NCBI GenBank assembly: GCA_965116435.1
Contig: OZ220686.1
Coordinates: 2,356,001-2,420,000 of the forward strand
Origin: VXPQ01 sp965116435
GTDB lineage: Bacteria > Bacteroidota > Rhodothermia > Rhodothermales > VXPQ01
Direction of reading: 5' to 3'
Length of the DNA stretch: 64,000 nt
In this document: positions 1 through 8,842 of the stretch, piece by piece
How the letters are laid out: the number at the start of each line of letters is the position of its first letter
Numbering within the stretch: position 1 is the first letter of the stretch
The notes under the pieces: model-generated
What the model was told of the DNA's origin: nothing
What the model saw: only the letters and a program-made list of their open reading frames with translations
The model's database searches: none
Made by a program: the position numbers and the translations under genes

Positions 1-64
1 ATCGGGAATCGTTTGTAACGTACGTTTGCCCGTCGAAAGAATCAAGGGATACTCTGAAGACATG

Positions 65-96
65 CTTTGATCGCCGTGGACCTGATCAGGGCATCC
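65..96 (-). repeat. Dispersed hairpin repeat, copy A
   Basis: Read on the minus strand this is a copy of a family of about 33 bases that starts GGATGC, continues C-CTGATCAGGTCC and ends near GATCAAAG. It matches the copies at 9831-9864, 31301-31334, 31521-31553 and 39843-39876 at most positions. The best copies form a stem CTCTGAT/ATCAGAG; this copy keeps only part of the stem. It lies in non-coding DNA. Confidence 0.6.
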
Positions 97-182
97 CAAG
101 GCGCGCCTTTCGCGCCGCCCCTCTCGAAAAGCCGCATCGTAATACGCTCCAGAGCCAGAGCTTCCCGGGGCGACGGCTTGCG

Positions 183-297
183 CCGTGGTTTCCGGGAACG
201 GGCGCAGCAGGCCATGGCCCACAGCTTGTCGCCTACGCCCGTCTCCCCCCACAGCCCACGCCGCCCCGCCCCGTGGTTTCCAGGAACGGGCGCAGCA
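183..297. repeat. 27-base direct repeat pair
   Basis: The sequence beginning CCGTGGTTTCC and ending GGGCGCAGCA occurs at 183-209 and again at 271-297 with a single G/A difference, 88 bases apart. Its function is unknown; it may be a relic of a tandem duplication in non-coding DNA. Confidence 0.55.
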
Positions 298-552
298 ACC
301 CCCGGCCCCGGCCCCACAGCCCAGCCTGGCAGCCTGGGCGCGGCAGCCTCGCCCACATCCCACGTCCGGCTCCGGCCCATGCTTCCGCCGCCCCCAAAAT
401 AAATTTCAAGTTTGAGGTTATGCCGGCGGGATTTGTGTGTCTATAGGGGCAGTTTGAGGGCTTGTTGTGAGGACGGGCCTTTCTTCTGTTTCGCTCCCTA
501 TCCACAAAAACAGCGCAAAACGCGCCCAAACAGCGCCTGTCGCTTCCCTGCC

Positions 553-2733
553 ATGCGTGTTCCTTCCCTGTTCGCCTTGCCCTGGTTGCTGCTGCTCTCG
601 TTGTTACTACCGGTAGCCGTCGGCTATGCGCAGACCGTCGTTTTCGAAGAGGATTTTACCGAAGCGCCGCCGGACGGGTGGACGCTGGAGAGCGGGTGGA
701 CCATCGGGGCCACGACGCCGTCTTCCGGCTCGGGCGGGAATAACCTGGAGCATTCCGCCGCCCGCATCGCCAACGCCGCGACGCCCGACTTCAGTCTGAC
801 CGGGGCAGGATTCGCCCTGCTGACGTATTCCGTGCGCCGTACCGGCGCCTACGACCGCGGCAATTTGCGCATTGCGGCGTCCATAGACGGGGGCGTTACG
901 TTCCCGATCGTGGTGTTGGGGGCGGGGGCGGCTGCGCCCGAAGCGACGTCCGCATATCGTGATATTACGGTGGCGTTGCCGCCCGCGCTCCTGAATCGGC
1001 CCATCGTGACGCTGCGTTTCGAGGGGCTTGGGGCGAGCAAATCCGGCAATCTCCGCATTGACGATGTACGGGTGACTTCCTATGCTACGGCGGGTACGGT
1101 GCGCGGCGCGCTGCAATTCGGCGAACAGCGCGGAAGCCTTGTGTCCGGGGGAGACTCGATTCGCGTGCCCGTCGCGCTCAATGTAACGGCGCTTGCCGGC
1201 GTAACGGGCGTGCAGTTCGAAGTGGGCTGGCGCGGCGGTCATCTGCGCCTCCATAATGTTTTGCGAGGAGAATCCGTGTCCGACGACGGGGCCTGGACGC
1301 TGCAATATGCGGCGTCGGAGGGCGCCCTGAAGGTGTTGTTGCTGGGCCAGGGTATTGCCGCCTTGGCTTCGGGAAGATACGACCCCCTCGTTACGTTGCA
1401 ATTCCGCTCCGACCTGGTGAGGACCGCCCGAAACGATACGCTCGTGTTGTCGAACGCGGTGGGGGCGCAGGCCGTATCGGACGGAGCCGACGCGGGTCTT
1501 GGAATCGGGACTTCGGAATATGTGCTCACGGTGCGCCCGCCACAGCCCGAATTCAGCGTATCCTCGTCGATTTTCGATGTGGGCGACGTGGATGTAGGCG
1601 AGGCGGACAGCGTACGGGTTCAGGTGAAGAACGCCGCCGATCAGGCCAACCTGCATCTGACGAACATTGCGGCCGAGCATCCGCTTTTTACCGTCCATCC
1701 GAATTCGGGCATGGTGGCGCCCGGAGACAGCCTGGACGTGCATGTGATGTTCGAGCCGTCTCCGACGATTTTCGGGCCGCAGGAAACGAGGGTGTATTTC
1801 CAGCATAACGGGGACCCTTCCCCGGAAATCGTATACGTAACCGGAAGAGGTCGCGGTGGTCGAGGCGATGCCGAGGGTGACGGCGCCGTGGATGTCATGG
1901 ACATCGTGCATGCCATCGACTTTGTGCTGGCGCGACGTGTGGCCACGCCCGCGCAAACGACCGCCGTTGACCTCTTTCCGTTTCCTGCCGGAGACGATAC
2001 GCTGGACGTACGGGATTTGACCGTGTTGTCGCAGGGAATTATGCGGGGGCAATGGCCCGACGGCGTAGCGTTGCCGCCAGAAACGCCGTCCGCAGAGAAG
2101 GCAGGGAACGCGCTTGCGCATGTGCAGCGGATCGATCAAGGGGGCGCCCGGCACCTGTTGCGGCTGGAATACGATGCGGCGATGCGGGGTTTTCAGATTA
2201 TTGCGCCTGTTTCCGAGGCGGGCGTTTCGGTAATGGCCCCGCCGGATTCTCGGGTCATGCTGGGAAGCGGGTACGACGCCGAGCGGGGCGAGATTCGTAT
2301 TGTGGGATATGTTGCGGACGGGGAGGCGCTGCCGCCCGGCGCCATGGATATTGTCCTGTCCGGTCCGGTGGATTCGCCTCGGTACGCCACCCTGATCGAT
2401 CGGGATCGCAACCGGATTGCAGTTCAGGAGCGTCCGCCCGCCGTGCTGCCGCCACCCGAAACACCCGGTTCGAATACGGATCCGCACCCGCCGTATCCCA
2501 ATCCGTTTTATGTTTGTAACGATATACTGCAGATTCCTTCGCTATCCCCCGACACGGAAGCAGAGGTTTTCGATATGTTGGGGCGGCGTGTGTTCCGTAT
2601 GCGCGTGGAGGAGTCCACCTTCGAATGGGACGGGTGCACGGGTTCCGGGCCGGGCATTGCGCCCGGCCTGTACGTTATTCGCCTGAAGTCCGAGGAAAAA
2701 GTTCAGACATGGAGCGTGATGGCGCTTCGGTAG
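553..2733 (+). CDS. Secreted multidomain protein with T9SS C-terminal sorting tail
   Basis: The 726-residue product begins with a clear signal peptide (MRVPSLFALPWLLLLSLL, ending near GYAQ), which is why I start at ATG 553 rather than an upstream TTG. Residues about 28-180 resemble a jelly-roll 'choice-of-anchor' domain (EEDFTEAPPDGW). About 182-320 is cohesin-like (SIRVPVALN, GVQFEVGW). About 332-430 resembles an ASH/HYDIN immunoglobulin-like domain (VDVGEADSVRVQVKN). About 436-500 is dockerin-like (GDAEGDGAVDVMDI, DTLDVRDL). About 640-726 is a type IX sorting domain (YPNPF, DMLGRRV, APGLYVIRL). It is therefore probably exported through the outer membrane and attached to the surface. The combination of cohesin-like and dockerin-like modules in one chain suggests scaffolding or self-assembly, but no enzyme domain is visible. 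Confidence 0.8.
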   Translation: MRVPSLFALPWLLLLSLLLPVAVGYAQTVVFEEDFTEAPPDGWTLESGWTIGATTPSSGSGGNNLEHSAARIANAATPDFSLTGAGFALLTYSVRRTGAYDRGNLRIAASIDGGVTFPIVVLGAGAAAPEATSAYRDITVALPPALLNRPIVTLRFEGLGASKSGNLRIDDVRVTSYATAGTVRGALQFGEQRGSLVSGGDSIRVPVALNVTALAGVTGVQFEVGWRGGHLRLHNVLRGESVSDDGAWTLQYAASEGALKVLLLGQGIAALASGRYDPLVTLQFRSDLVRTARNDTLVLSNAVGAQAVSDGADAGLGIGTSEYVLTVRPPQPEFSVSSSIFDVGDVDVGEADSVRVQVKNAADQANLHLTNIAAEHPLFTVHPNSGMVAPGDSLDVHVMFEPSPTIFGPQETRVYFQHNGDPSPEIVYVTGRGRGGRGDAEGDGAVDVMDIVHAIDFVLARRVATPAQTTAVDLFPFPAGDDTLDVRDLTVLSQGIMRGQWPDGVALPPETPSAEKAGNALAHVQRIDQGGARHLLRLEYDAAMRGFQIIAPVSEAGVSVMAPPDSRVMLGSGYDAERGEIRIVGYVADGEALPPGAMDIVLSGPVDSPRYATLIDRDRNRIAVQERPPAVLPPPETPGSNTDPHPPYPNPFYVCNDILQIPSLSPDTEAEVFDMLGRRVFRMRVEESTFEWDGCTGSGPGIAPGLYVIRLKSEEKVQTWSVMALR

Positions 2734-2908
2734 GACAGGGCGTATCGACGGGGTGGGAAGTAGCGGACAGGGGTGGCCTTGCCCTTTCTCGCCCGTTCCA
2801 TCCTGCCTCGCCCCGCTTTGCCGCATCCGCTCCGCTCCGCCCCTTCCATCCTGCCCTGCGTCCACCCCGGCTGCGCCCGCGTCTGCCCCCATCTCGCTCC
2901 ACCTTACC

Positions 2909-4045
2909 TTATCCCGTCGCCAGCGCGCGGTCGCAGTAGCGGAGGATTTCGTCCGCAAGGTATTCCTGTTCGGCTTCCGTCAGCAAGGGATGCATGGGTA
3001 GGGACAGGACTTCGCGGGATACTTTTTCGGTTTGATCCAGCGGGCCGCACCGACATCCGCCCTGCGCGAAAACAGGCAGTTTGTGCAACGGTGCGGGATA
3101 ATAGATCGCGTGCGGAATCCGCCGTGTTTTCAGGTAGGCAGACAAACCGTCCCTTCCACCGGGCAAATCCCCGGAAATACGGAGCGTGTACTGGTGGTAT
3201 ACGTGCGTCCGGTCCGGGGCGCGATGCGGGATGGCGATGCAGGGACGCCCCGCGAACAGCGCATCATACCGTTGCGCCGCCTGCTGGCGTCGGGCGTGGG
3301 TTTCGTCGAGGCGCCGGAGTTTGACCTTCAGAATGGCGGCCTGGATGGTGTCGAGCCGACTGTTTACGCCCACGAGTTCGTTGTAATATTTCTGTTCGCT
3401 GCCATGATTCGACAGCATGCGGGCCTTTGTATGCAAGGCGGCGTTACGGGTCGAGAGGGCGCCGCCGTCCCCGTAGCACGCGAGATTTTTCGTAGGGAAA
3501 AAGGAAAGACACCCGATGTCGCCGATGCTTCCGGTCGGGGTCCCCCGGTATTCCGCGCCGATAGCCTGTGCATTGTCTTCAATGACGGGCAGTCCATGGC
3601 GTTGGGCGATGTCCATGATGGCCGCCATATCCGCCGGCTGTCCGAAGAGGTGCACCGGGACGATGGCCTTGGTGCGGGGCGTGATCAGGGGGGCAATGCA
3701 GGCCGGGTCGATGTTGAAGGTTCGCGGGTCGATGTCCGCAAAGACCGGCGTGGCGCCCAGCAAGGCCGCCGCTTCCGCCGTAGCGATGAATGTGAACGCC
3801 GAGGTAATGATTTCGTCGCCGGGTCCGACGCCAAGCGCCATCATGGCGATGTGCAGGGCGTCGGTTCCGTTGGCGACGCCGAGGACATGCGATACGTTCA
3901 GGTAGTCGGCCAGCGCAGATTCCAGTTCCTGTACTTCGGGACCCCGGATGAAGGCCGCATGGTTCAGAACGGACTGAATAGCCTCGTCGATTTCGGGCGC
4001 AATCTCTTCGTATTGCCCGCGCAGGTCCGCCATCTTGACATTCAT
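2909..4045 (-). CDS. DegT/DnrJ/EryC1/StrS sugar aminotransferase
   Basis: The 378-residue protein has the full length of the PLP-dependent sugar aminotransferases that act on nucleotide-linked keto sugars. Visible family motifs are GTDALHIAMMALGVGPGDE near residue 60, the SAFTFIATAEA segment, the DNAQAIGAEYRG region and the PLP-lysine segment FFPTKNLACYGDGG near residue 180. The closest subgroup by eye is WbpE/WlbC, which makes the 3-amino group of 2,3-diacetamido uronic acids; substrate assignment is inference. Its ATG overlaps the stop of the upstream acyltransferase as ATGA (4042-4045), so the two are translationally coupled. No partner 3-dehydrogenase lies in this window. Confidence 0.88.
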   Translation of the reverse strand: MNVKMADLRGQYEEIAPEIDEAIQSVLNHAAFIRGPEVQELESALADYLNVSHVLGVANGTDALHIAMMALGVGPGDEIITSAFTFIATAEAAALLGATPVFADIDPRTFNIDPACIAPLITPRTKAIVPVHLFGQPADMAAIMDIAQRHGLPVIEDNAQAIGAEYRGTPTGSIGDIGCLSFFPTKNLACYGDGGALSTRNAALHTKARMLSNHGSEQKYYNELVGVNSRLDTIQAAILKVKLRRLDETHARRQQAAQRYDALFAGRPCIAIPHRAPDRTHVYHQYTLRISGDLPGGRDGLSAYLKTRRIPHAIYYPAPLHKLPVFAQGGCRCGPLDQTEKVSREVLSLPMHPLLTEAEQEYLADEILRYCDRALATG

Positions 4046-5097
4046 GGCAACGGGGGCGACGTCCGCCCGGTCTGATGCACTTTTTCGCCCTGCTCGCCCC
4101 CCGCGCTCCCCATACCCTGCTCGCCGCCCACGTTTTCCACGCTCTGTTTGCCCTCCTCGTCCTGCTTGCTCCCCTCGCCTTGCTTGCCTCCCTCGCCTTG
4201 CTTGCCTCCATCACCCTGCCTGCCCCCCACGCCCTGCCCGTCCTTCTCGTCCTCCTCCCATCCCTGATTTTCGAGTAATTGTTCCTTCGGGACGGCCCGC
4301 CACGCCCGCGCGGGAAGGCCCGCATGGATCGTGTTCGCCGAGGCCTTTTTGGTAAGCACCGCACCGGCGGCCACCACGGCATCCGGCGCGATTTCCATGC
4401 CGGGCAGAATGACGGCCCCGACGCCGAGGCGCGCCCCCCGCCGGATGACGGCCCCCCTGAAATGCCGAAAACGTTCTTTCGTCCGCCCCAGGAAATTATC
4501 GTTGCTCGTGAGCACGCCGGGCGCTATGAAGGCGCGATCCTCCACCGCGGAATACGCGGCGATATAGGCGTTCGTTTCGATCTTGCAGTATCGCCCGATG
4601 GTGCAAGCGTTTTCTATGGCGACGCCGCGCCCCGCGATCGTATGATCTCCGACCGTCACTTCCTCGCGGAGGGTCGCCAGGTCTGCAACGAGCACATGGT
4701 TCCCAAGGACGCACCCCGCATACACGATTACGCCGGTTCCAAGCAAGCATCCGGATCCAATGCGGGAGGGAGGGTACGCGCTCTTCCGGGGCAGGGCCGT
4801 GTTCGATGCGGTGAAGGGTTGCTTGCCGATCACGGCGCCGTCGTCGATTCGAACCTGGTCGCCTATCTGCACGCCTTCGTGAATGACCACGCCTGCGCCG
4901 ATGTTGCATGCATCGCCGATGCGTACGTTCCGACCGAGTACGGTATGATGCCCTATGCGCGTACCCGAGCCGATACGAACCCCGGATTCCACCACGACAT
5001 GGTGTCCGACGACTACGCGTTCCCCGACGGAAATCCCATCGGCGATACACGTATAGCGGCCCTGTACTTCGATCGTCTTGCCTGCTGGATGGGTCAT
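4042..5097 (-). CDS. Left-handed beta-helix acyltransferase (WbpD/WlbB-like) with repetitive tail
   Basis: Residues 1-260 are built of hexapeptide turns ([LIV]GxxxxIG) as in trimeric acetyl-CoA-dependent acyltransferases, ending in the typical AGLPARAWRAVP cap. Paired with the adjacent DegT aminotransferase, acetylation of a 3-amino sugar nucleotide (WbpD/WlbB role) is likely. The helix has more turns than a standard WbpD of about 190 residues. From about residue 265 to 351 the protein becomes a Gly/Gln/Lys/Glu low-complexity tail (GGKQGEGGKQGEG) encoded by degenerate tandem repeats of about 18 bases around 4080-4260. That tail is not part of the family fold and could be a repeat expansion after loss of the original stop. 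It ends in the ATGA overlap with the aminotransferase. Confidence 0.82.
   Translation of the reverse strand: MTHPAGKTIEVQGRYTCIADGISVGERVVVGHHVVVESGVRIGSGTRIGHHTVLGRNVRIGDACNIGAGVVIHEGVQIGDQVRIDDGAVIGKQPFTASNTALPRKSAYPPSRIGSGCLLGTGVIVYAGCVLGNHVLVADLATLREEVTVGDHTIAGRGVAIENACTIGRYCKIETNAYIAAYSAVEDRAFIAPGVLTSNDNFLGRTKERFRHFRGAVIRRGARLGVGAVILPGMEIAPDAVVAAGAVLTKKASANTIHAGLPARAWRAVPKEQLLENQGWEEDEKDGQGVGGRQGDGGKQGEGGKQGEGSKQDEEGKQSVENVGGEQGMGSAGGEQGEKVHQTGRTSPPLP
4080..4262 (-). repeat. Degenerate ~18-base tandem repeats encoding the acyltransferase tail
   Basis: On the plus strand the motif CTCGCCTTGCTTGCCTCC recurs back to back near 4174-4210 and in degenerate form on either side. Read on the minus strand it encodes GGKQGEG-type units. 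Such repeats change length easily by slippage in steps of six residues without breaking the frame. Confidence 0.65.
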
Positions 5098-5145
5098 GGC
5101 GTTTCGTGGCGTACGAGATGGCGCGGCGGTCGTCCGGTTCCAAAG

Positions 5146-5183
5146 AAAAAGCCCTGTACTCGCGACCGGGTACAGGGCTTTTT
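5146..5183. terminator. Bidirectional rho-independent terminator
   Basis: A perfect 9-bp stem, GCCCTGTAC (5151-5159) with GTACAGGGC (5170-5178), is flanked by AAAAA at 5146-5150 and TTTTT at 5179-5183, so it can terminate on either strand. It lies between the end of the TPR gene and the start of the acyltransferase, both on the minus strand. It therefore separates these two transcription units. Confidence 0.85.
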
Positions 5184-5277
5184 ACTGGTTGGGGCCAGAA
5201 GGTTGCATACCCGACGATACGCTGGACCCGCAAAACGCCTGCGGATCACAGGGCACCGAGGCATGCGCCATACGGCG

Positions 5278-6108
5278 TCAAAGGGTTTCGATGTAATGCT
5301 CGGCCGGGCCCTTGTATTGGCCGTAGGCGGCATTCTGGAAGGACTCCTTGGCGGCGGCGATATTCCCGTCGTACATGAGCGCTTCCCCCCGGACAAAGTG
5401 GATTTTTGCGGCGTCCGTCCGACCGCCCCGGTGAATTTCGAGCGCCTGGTCGGCATGCGCTATGGCCTGTTCGTAGTCGCCCAGCGTATTGTGCGCTACG
5501 GCCAGGTAATAATAGGTGTTTGCATCCGGCTCCACGCGCAGCTGGAGCTCTTCAAGGTTGGCGAGCGCTTCCCGGGCGTCGGAGGCCGAGGGTTCGGAGC
5601 GCCGACCGAGCGCGGAAGAAGCGAGGACGTTGAAGTGGCTCCGGATACCGTCTTCGCCGGCGCGCAGGGCCTGGGTGTCGCCGTGCTCTTCGCCGAATGC
5701 GATCAGGTCTTCATAGGCCTGGATGGCTTCGTCGGTCCGATCCAGTTTTTTCAGGGCCACCACTTTGCCGAGGTAATTCTTGGCGTAACTCGGATATATC
5801 GCAATGCCGCCGTTGAATCGTTCGAGCGCGCCCACGAAATTTTCCTGCTTGACGAGCGCGTTGCCCAGGTTGTAGTCGATCTTGGCCGCGTTGCTGGCGG
5901 ATTTGTCGGCGATCTCCATATCGCCTTCCTGCCGCGCCAGGTCGGCGGCGCGCGCAAAGGCATCCCGGGCCGCGGGGTAATCCTTGGCCGTGGCCGCTTC
6001 AATGGCGGCGTTGAACGCTTCTTTGTATTCCTGGGCCTGCGTCGGGGAAGTCAGGAAGCAGAAAAAGAGTGCAAGCAGTGCGAGGGGCTTGAAGGTACTC
6101 ATTGTCAT
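5278..6108 (-). CDS. Periplasmic TPR-repeat protein
   Basis: The product has an N-terminal signal peptide (MTMSTFKPLALLALFFCFL, cleavage near PTQAQ), which sets the start at ATG 6108 or 6102. About 230 residues of tetratricopeptide-like helical hairpins follow: KIDYNLGNALVKQENFVGAL, NYLGKVVALKKLDRTDEAI, TYYYLAVAHNTLGDYEQAI and KIHFVRGEALMYDGNIAAA. TPR proteins are protein-protein scaffolds and no catalytic domain is present. It is transcribed alone and ends at the hairpin terminator at 5146-5183. The partner is unknown. Confidence 0.75.
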   Translation of the reverse strand: MTMSTFKPLALLALFFCFLTSPTQAQEYKEAFNAAIEAATAKDYPAARDAFARAADLARQEGDMEIADKSASNAAKIDYNLGNALVKQENFVGALERFNGGIAIYPSYAKNYLGKVVALKKLDRTDEAIQAYEDLIAFGEEHGDTQALRAGEDGIRSHFNVLASSALGRRSEPSASDAREALANLEELQLRVEPDANTYYYLAVAHNTLGDYEQAIAHADQALEIHRGGRTDAAKIHFVRGEALMYDGNIAAAKESFQNAAYGQYKGPAEHYIETL

Positions 6109-6322
6109 GGCGGGTTGTATGACTGTGGTGTTAGCGGGGTGGGAAAGTAGGGACTCAACAGAAAAATACATATATCCCGGAATATGTGTTCCCCGTTTGA
6201 CGGAAAAAGACGGCGCAGAGATCGTTTTTTCATTGAACAATGCAGCCTCGTTCGCCGTTTAGCGAGTAGCCGCCCGCTATTTCGGGGGCGCGACAGCGAT
6301 TACAAGATAGCGAACCGGATTT

Positions 6323-7333
6323 ATGAAACTCGTCATTCCCATGGCTGGCCGCGGTACGCGCGTGCGCCCTCACTCCCATGTTACGCCCAAGCCCCTGTTG
6401 CCCGTTCGAGGGCGCAGCATGGTGGAGCGCATCGTGGATACGTTCCAGCGCGTGCTGCCGGCGCCCCTGCAGGAAGGCGTTTTCGTACTGGGGCCGGATT
6501 TCGGGGAAAATGTGTATGAGATGCTCCGGGAAATATGCGCCCGGCACGCCATGCGCCCCCGATTCGCCGTACAGCACACCGCACAAGGCACGGCCCACGC
6601 CGTAGACGCCGCCCGGGCCTACCTGGACGGCCCCGGCGTCGTGGCGTTTGCGGATACAGTGTTTGATATGGATTCGGGGCTTGATTTCCGGGACGCGGAT
6701 GTGGTGGCTATGGTGAAACATATCGAAGATCCCAGCCGGTTCGGGGTTGCGGTGCGGGAGGGAGACCGGGTGGTGGAACTGGTCGAAAAACCATCCGAAC
6801 CCATCTCTACGGAAGCCCTCGTCGGCATTTATTACGTGCGCGAACTTGGGGAACTCCGGGGCGCCATCCAGGGAATTATCGAGGACGATCTGCGCGGGAA
6901 AGGGGGAGAATTTCAGCTAACCGACGCATTCGACCGCATGATCAAGCGCGGCGATGCGTTTACGACTGCGCCCGTTACGGAATGGCTCGACTGCGGCACC
7001 ATCCCCGCCCTGATGGAAACGACCCGGCGGCTCCTCGAGAAGGAAGACGCCAGCGCTTTTCCGGGGGATGCGGAAAACAGCATCCTCATTCCTCCGGTCT
7101 ATATCGGGCCGGGCGCCCGCGTGGCGGATTCGGTCGTGGGGCCGTACGTGTCCATCGAAGCGGGGGCCGATATTCGCCGCTGCATTCTGGAGCGGTCCAT
7201 TGTCTTTTCGGGGGCCTCGGCGCACGGCGTCGTGCTGGCCGATTCGCTGATCGGCAGCCACGCCCGGGTGCGTCCGGCTGCACAGACGCTGAACATCGGC
7301 GACCATGCCGAGATCGGCGCGGCGTCTTCATAG
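6323..7333 (+). CDS. Sugar-1-phosphate nucleotidylyltransferase with C-terminal beta-helix turns
   Basis: The N-terminal Rossmann-type domain carries the signature MAGRGTRVRPHSHVTPKPLL at residues 7-26, containing the nucleotide-binding G-x-G-T-R and the catalytic Lys. It also has the sugar-binding EKPSEP motif, GEFQLTDAFDRMI and the WLDCGTIPALMET stretch. After about residue 245 there are hexapeptide-like turns (YIGPGARVADSVVGPYVSI). The length of 336 residues and the layout resemble glucose-1-phosphate thymidylyl- or uridylyltransferase-like proteins of archaeal and bacterial type; the exact sugar and nucleotide cannot be read. It probably supplies an activated sugar for the nearby envelope genes. 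Confidence 0.82.
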   Translation: MKLVIPMAGRGTRVRPHSHVTPKPLLPVRGRSMVERIVDTFQRVLPAPLQEGVFVLGPDFGENVYEMLREICARHAMRPRFAVQHTAQGTAHAVDAARAYLDGPGVVAFADTVFDMDSGLDFRDADVVAMVKHIEDPSRFGVAVREGDRVVELVEKPSEPISTEALVGIYYVRELGELRGAIQGIIEDDLRGKGGEFQLTDAFDRMIKRGDAFTTAPVTEWLDCGTIPALMETTRRLLEKEDASAFPGDAENSILIPPVYIGPGARVADSVVGPYVSIEAGADIRRCILERSIVFSGASAHGVVLADSLIGSHARVRPAAQTLNIGDHAEIGAASS

Positions 7334-7493
7334 ATGCACTGAGTACGGCCGCAAAGCGCATACGCCGGCCAAGGGGCTTTGACCAGAGCGTTTTGGCCAG
7401 GCAGGACGAAGCCGTGCAGGCTCTGCGTACCGGGAAGGACGTACCCCGCGCACCCCACGTACGCCGCGCAACCTCCCGAAGGATGCGTACCCG
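7334..7493. repeat. Intergenic stretch with degenerate dispersed-repeat remnants
   Basis: Directly after the nucleotidylyltransferase stop lies GATGCACTGAG, a partial head of the dispersed repeat. Further on, GGCAGGACGAAGCCGTG and CCTCCCGAAGG resemble the sequence that follows the full copy at 31301-31334 (GGCAAGGAATGACGAAGCG, CCTCCCGAAGG). This suggests the repeat is part of a longer element of about 150 bases that has decayed here. It sits between two convergent genes. Confidence 0.4.
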
Positions 7494-8609
7494 TCATGCG
7501 CGGGTGGGGGGAAACCGATGCGCCCCCACGGCTTCAAGGACAGGCATGACGCGCTCCTCTGCTTCGAGCACCCAGGCGCGAAAGTCGTGCTGCGCGGCGT
7601 CGTACTGCGCGGCGAATTGCGTGAGCAAATTCATGTCGAACCGGTCGCTGCGGACGCCGCACCCCAGTTTTTCTACTTCGTACGCATTGCACAGTTGTTC
7701 GTAATGCCCCTCGACCGGAACCGCCAGCACCGGTTTCCCGAGGAAGAGCGCCTCGGAAACCGATTCGAACCCGGCGGTGCACACCAGGCCCGCACACCGG
7801 CTCATCTGTTCGAGAAATCGGGTATCGTGCAACTGGTTGAAGCGAAGCGTATCGCTGTGCTGCACGATCTCACCGACGTCCGGGTTGTCCCAGAAGCATT
7901 CGAGGCGCTGCGTCGGGTGCTCTTCGTGCCATGCGATGACCTGCTCTGCGTAGCCGCGATTGAGGAGATAGATCAGAAAAAAATGTTCGTGGGCAAGCCC
8001 GGGGGTCAGGGACAGGGCTTCCTCGCGCAGAAGCGGGGGGATTACGGAGAGGCGGGCGCTCGGGAGGTCGTCCGCCGGATACAGGGAGAGCGCAAGTCTC
8101 CATGTCGCCCGAAACCCCGTCAGGCGCGTGAACAGCCGCATGGCCGAGCGATCCACAGCCCGTCCCGGCGCAAACTCGTAGACCGGATGATCGAACATAT
8201 ACTGATGTCCGACCGCGACAAAGGGTACGTCCGGGCGATACAGCGCCTGGTATACGCCCGCCATCGGTTCGTAGAAAGTAAGCACCAGGTCCGGCCGGGC
8301 CGTTTGGATAGCCTCGTGGAGGATGCGCAGGCTGCGCCGGAAAGCCGGGATGCGCCCGACGTTTTCGATCAGCGTGTCCACCGAACTGATGGCGCGCTGC
8401 TCCTTGCCTATGCTAAAACCCGGCGACCCGAAACGATGGATCGGCGCCTGAAGCCGCTGGGCGAATACGGCGGGAATTTCCCGGTTGCTTACCTTTCCGG
8501 CCAGCACGCCGACCAGTTCGTGCCCGGCGTTGCGCAGCATGGTTTGCAGGGCGAGCGCCTGGGTGAGGTGGCCTCGTCCTTCTCCTTGCACGATGAACAG
8601 AATTTTCAT
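7494..8609 (-). CDS. GT-B fold glycosyltransferase (MurG/GT28-like family)
   Basis: The 371-residue protein starts with the GT-B N-terminal motif MKILFIVQGEGRGHLTQALA, which resembles the GGTGGH-type loop of MurG/GT28 enzymes. It contains a C-terminal donor-binding region CTAGFESVSEALFLGKPVLA followed by HYEQLCNAYEVEKLGCG, typical of UDP-sugar-dependent transferases. It belongs to an uncharacterised 'glycosyltransferase family protein' group found beside envelope genes. The acceptor and sugar are unknown. It converges with the preceding nucleotidylyltransferase and is divergent from the dehydrogenase at 8843. Confidence 0.75.
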   Translation of the reverse strand: MKILFIVQGEGRGHLTQALALQTMLRNAGHELVGVLAGKVSNREIPAVFAQRLQAPIHRFGSPGFSIGKEQRAISSVDTLIENVGRIPAFRRSLRILHEAIQTARPDLVLTFYEPMAGVYQALYRPDVPFVAVGHQYMFDHPVYEFAPGRAVDRSAMRLFTRLTGFRATWRLALSLYPADDLPSARLSVIPPLLREEALSLTPGLAHEHFFLIYLLNRGYAEQVIAWHEEHPTQRLECFWDNPDVGEIVQHSDTLRFNQLHDTRFLEQMSRCAGLVCTAGFESVSEALFLGKPVLAVPVEGHYEQLCNAYEVEKLGCGVRSDRFDMNLLTQFAAQYDAAQHDFRAWVLEAEERVMPVLEAVGAHRFPPTRA

Positions 8610-8842
8610 GTCAATGGCATAGACCGGAATGCACGTGGGGATGCATGAGCAAACCCTTCAATACCCCTCGCTTCCCCTGCCGGTTTCCCAAGATGCGCGC
8701 CTCGGCGCGGTGGGCTGCCGTTCGCGAAGCAGGCCGGTGGCCGAAAAGGGCCGCTTTTCGTCGCACGAAAGATTCCGGGAATGTATCTTCCTTCAGATTT
8801 CTTTTTCCCGTCCCCTTCCGTTTTCCCGATTTTTTGCGAACC

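Larger units (their letters stand above)
1..552. other. Gene-free stretch with short repeats
   Basis: I see no convincing gene in the first 552 bases; the open frames here are GC-rich, proline-rich shadows on both strands. It contains one copy of the dispersed hairpin repeat (65-96) and a 27-base direct repeat with one mismatch, 183-209 and 271-297. A TTG-initiated frame from 412 joins the next gene, but its first 47 residues do not resemble a signal peptide, so I treat it as untranslated leader. Confidence 0.5.

Noticed and set aside
607..2487. A 626-codon minus-strand frame opposite the first secreted protein
   Set aside because: Shadow frame without signal peptide, domain or conserved motif; the plus-strand frame has signal peptide, modules and T9SS tail.
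8645..8842. Longer N-terminus for the 2-hydroxyacid dehydrogenase
   Set aside because: The 66 extra residues are Arg/Phe/Pro-rich without family similarity; the ATG at 8843 gives the normal length and N-terminal strand.
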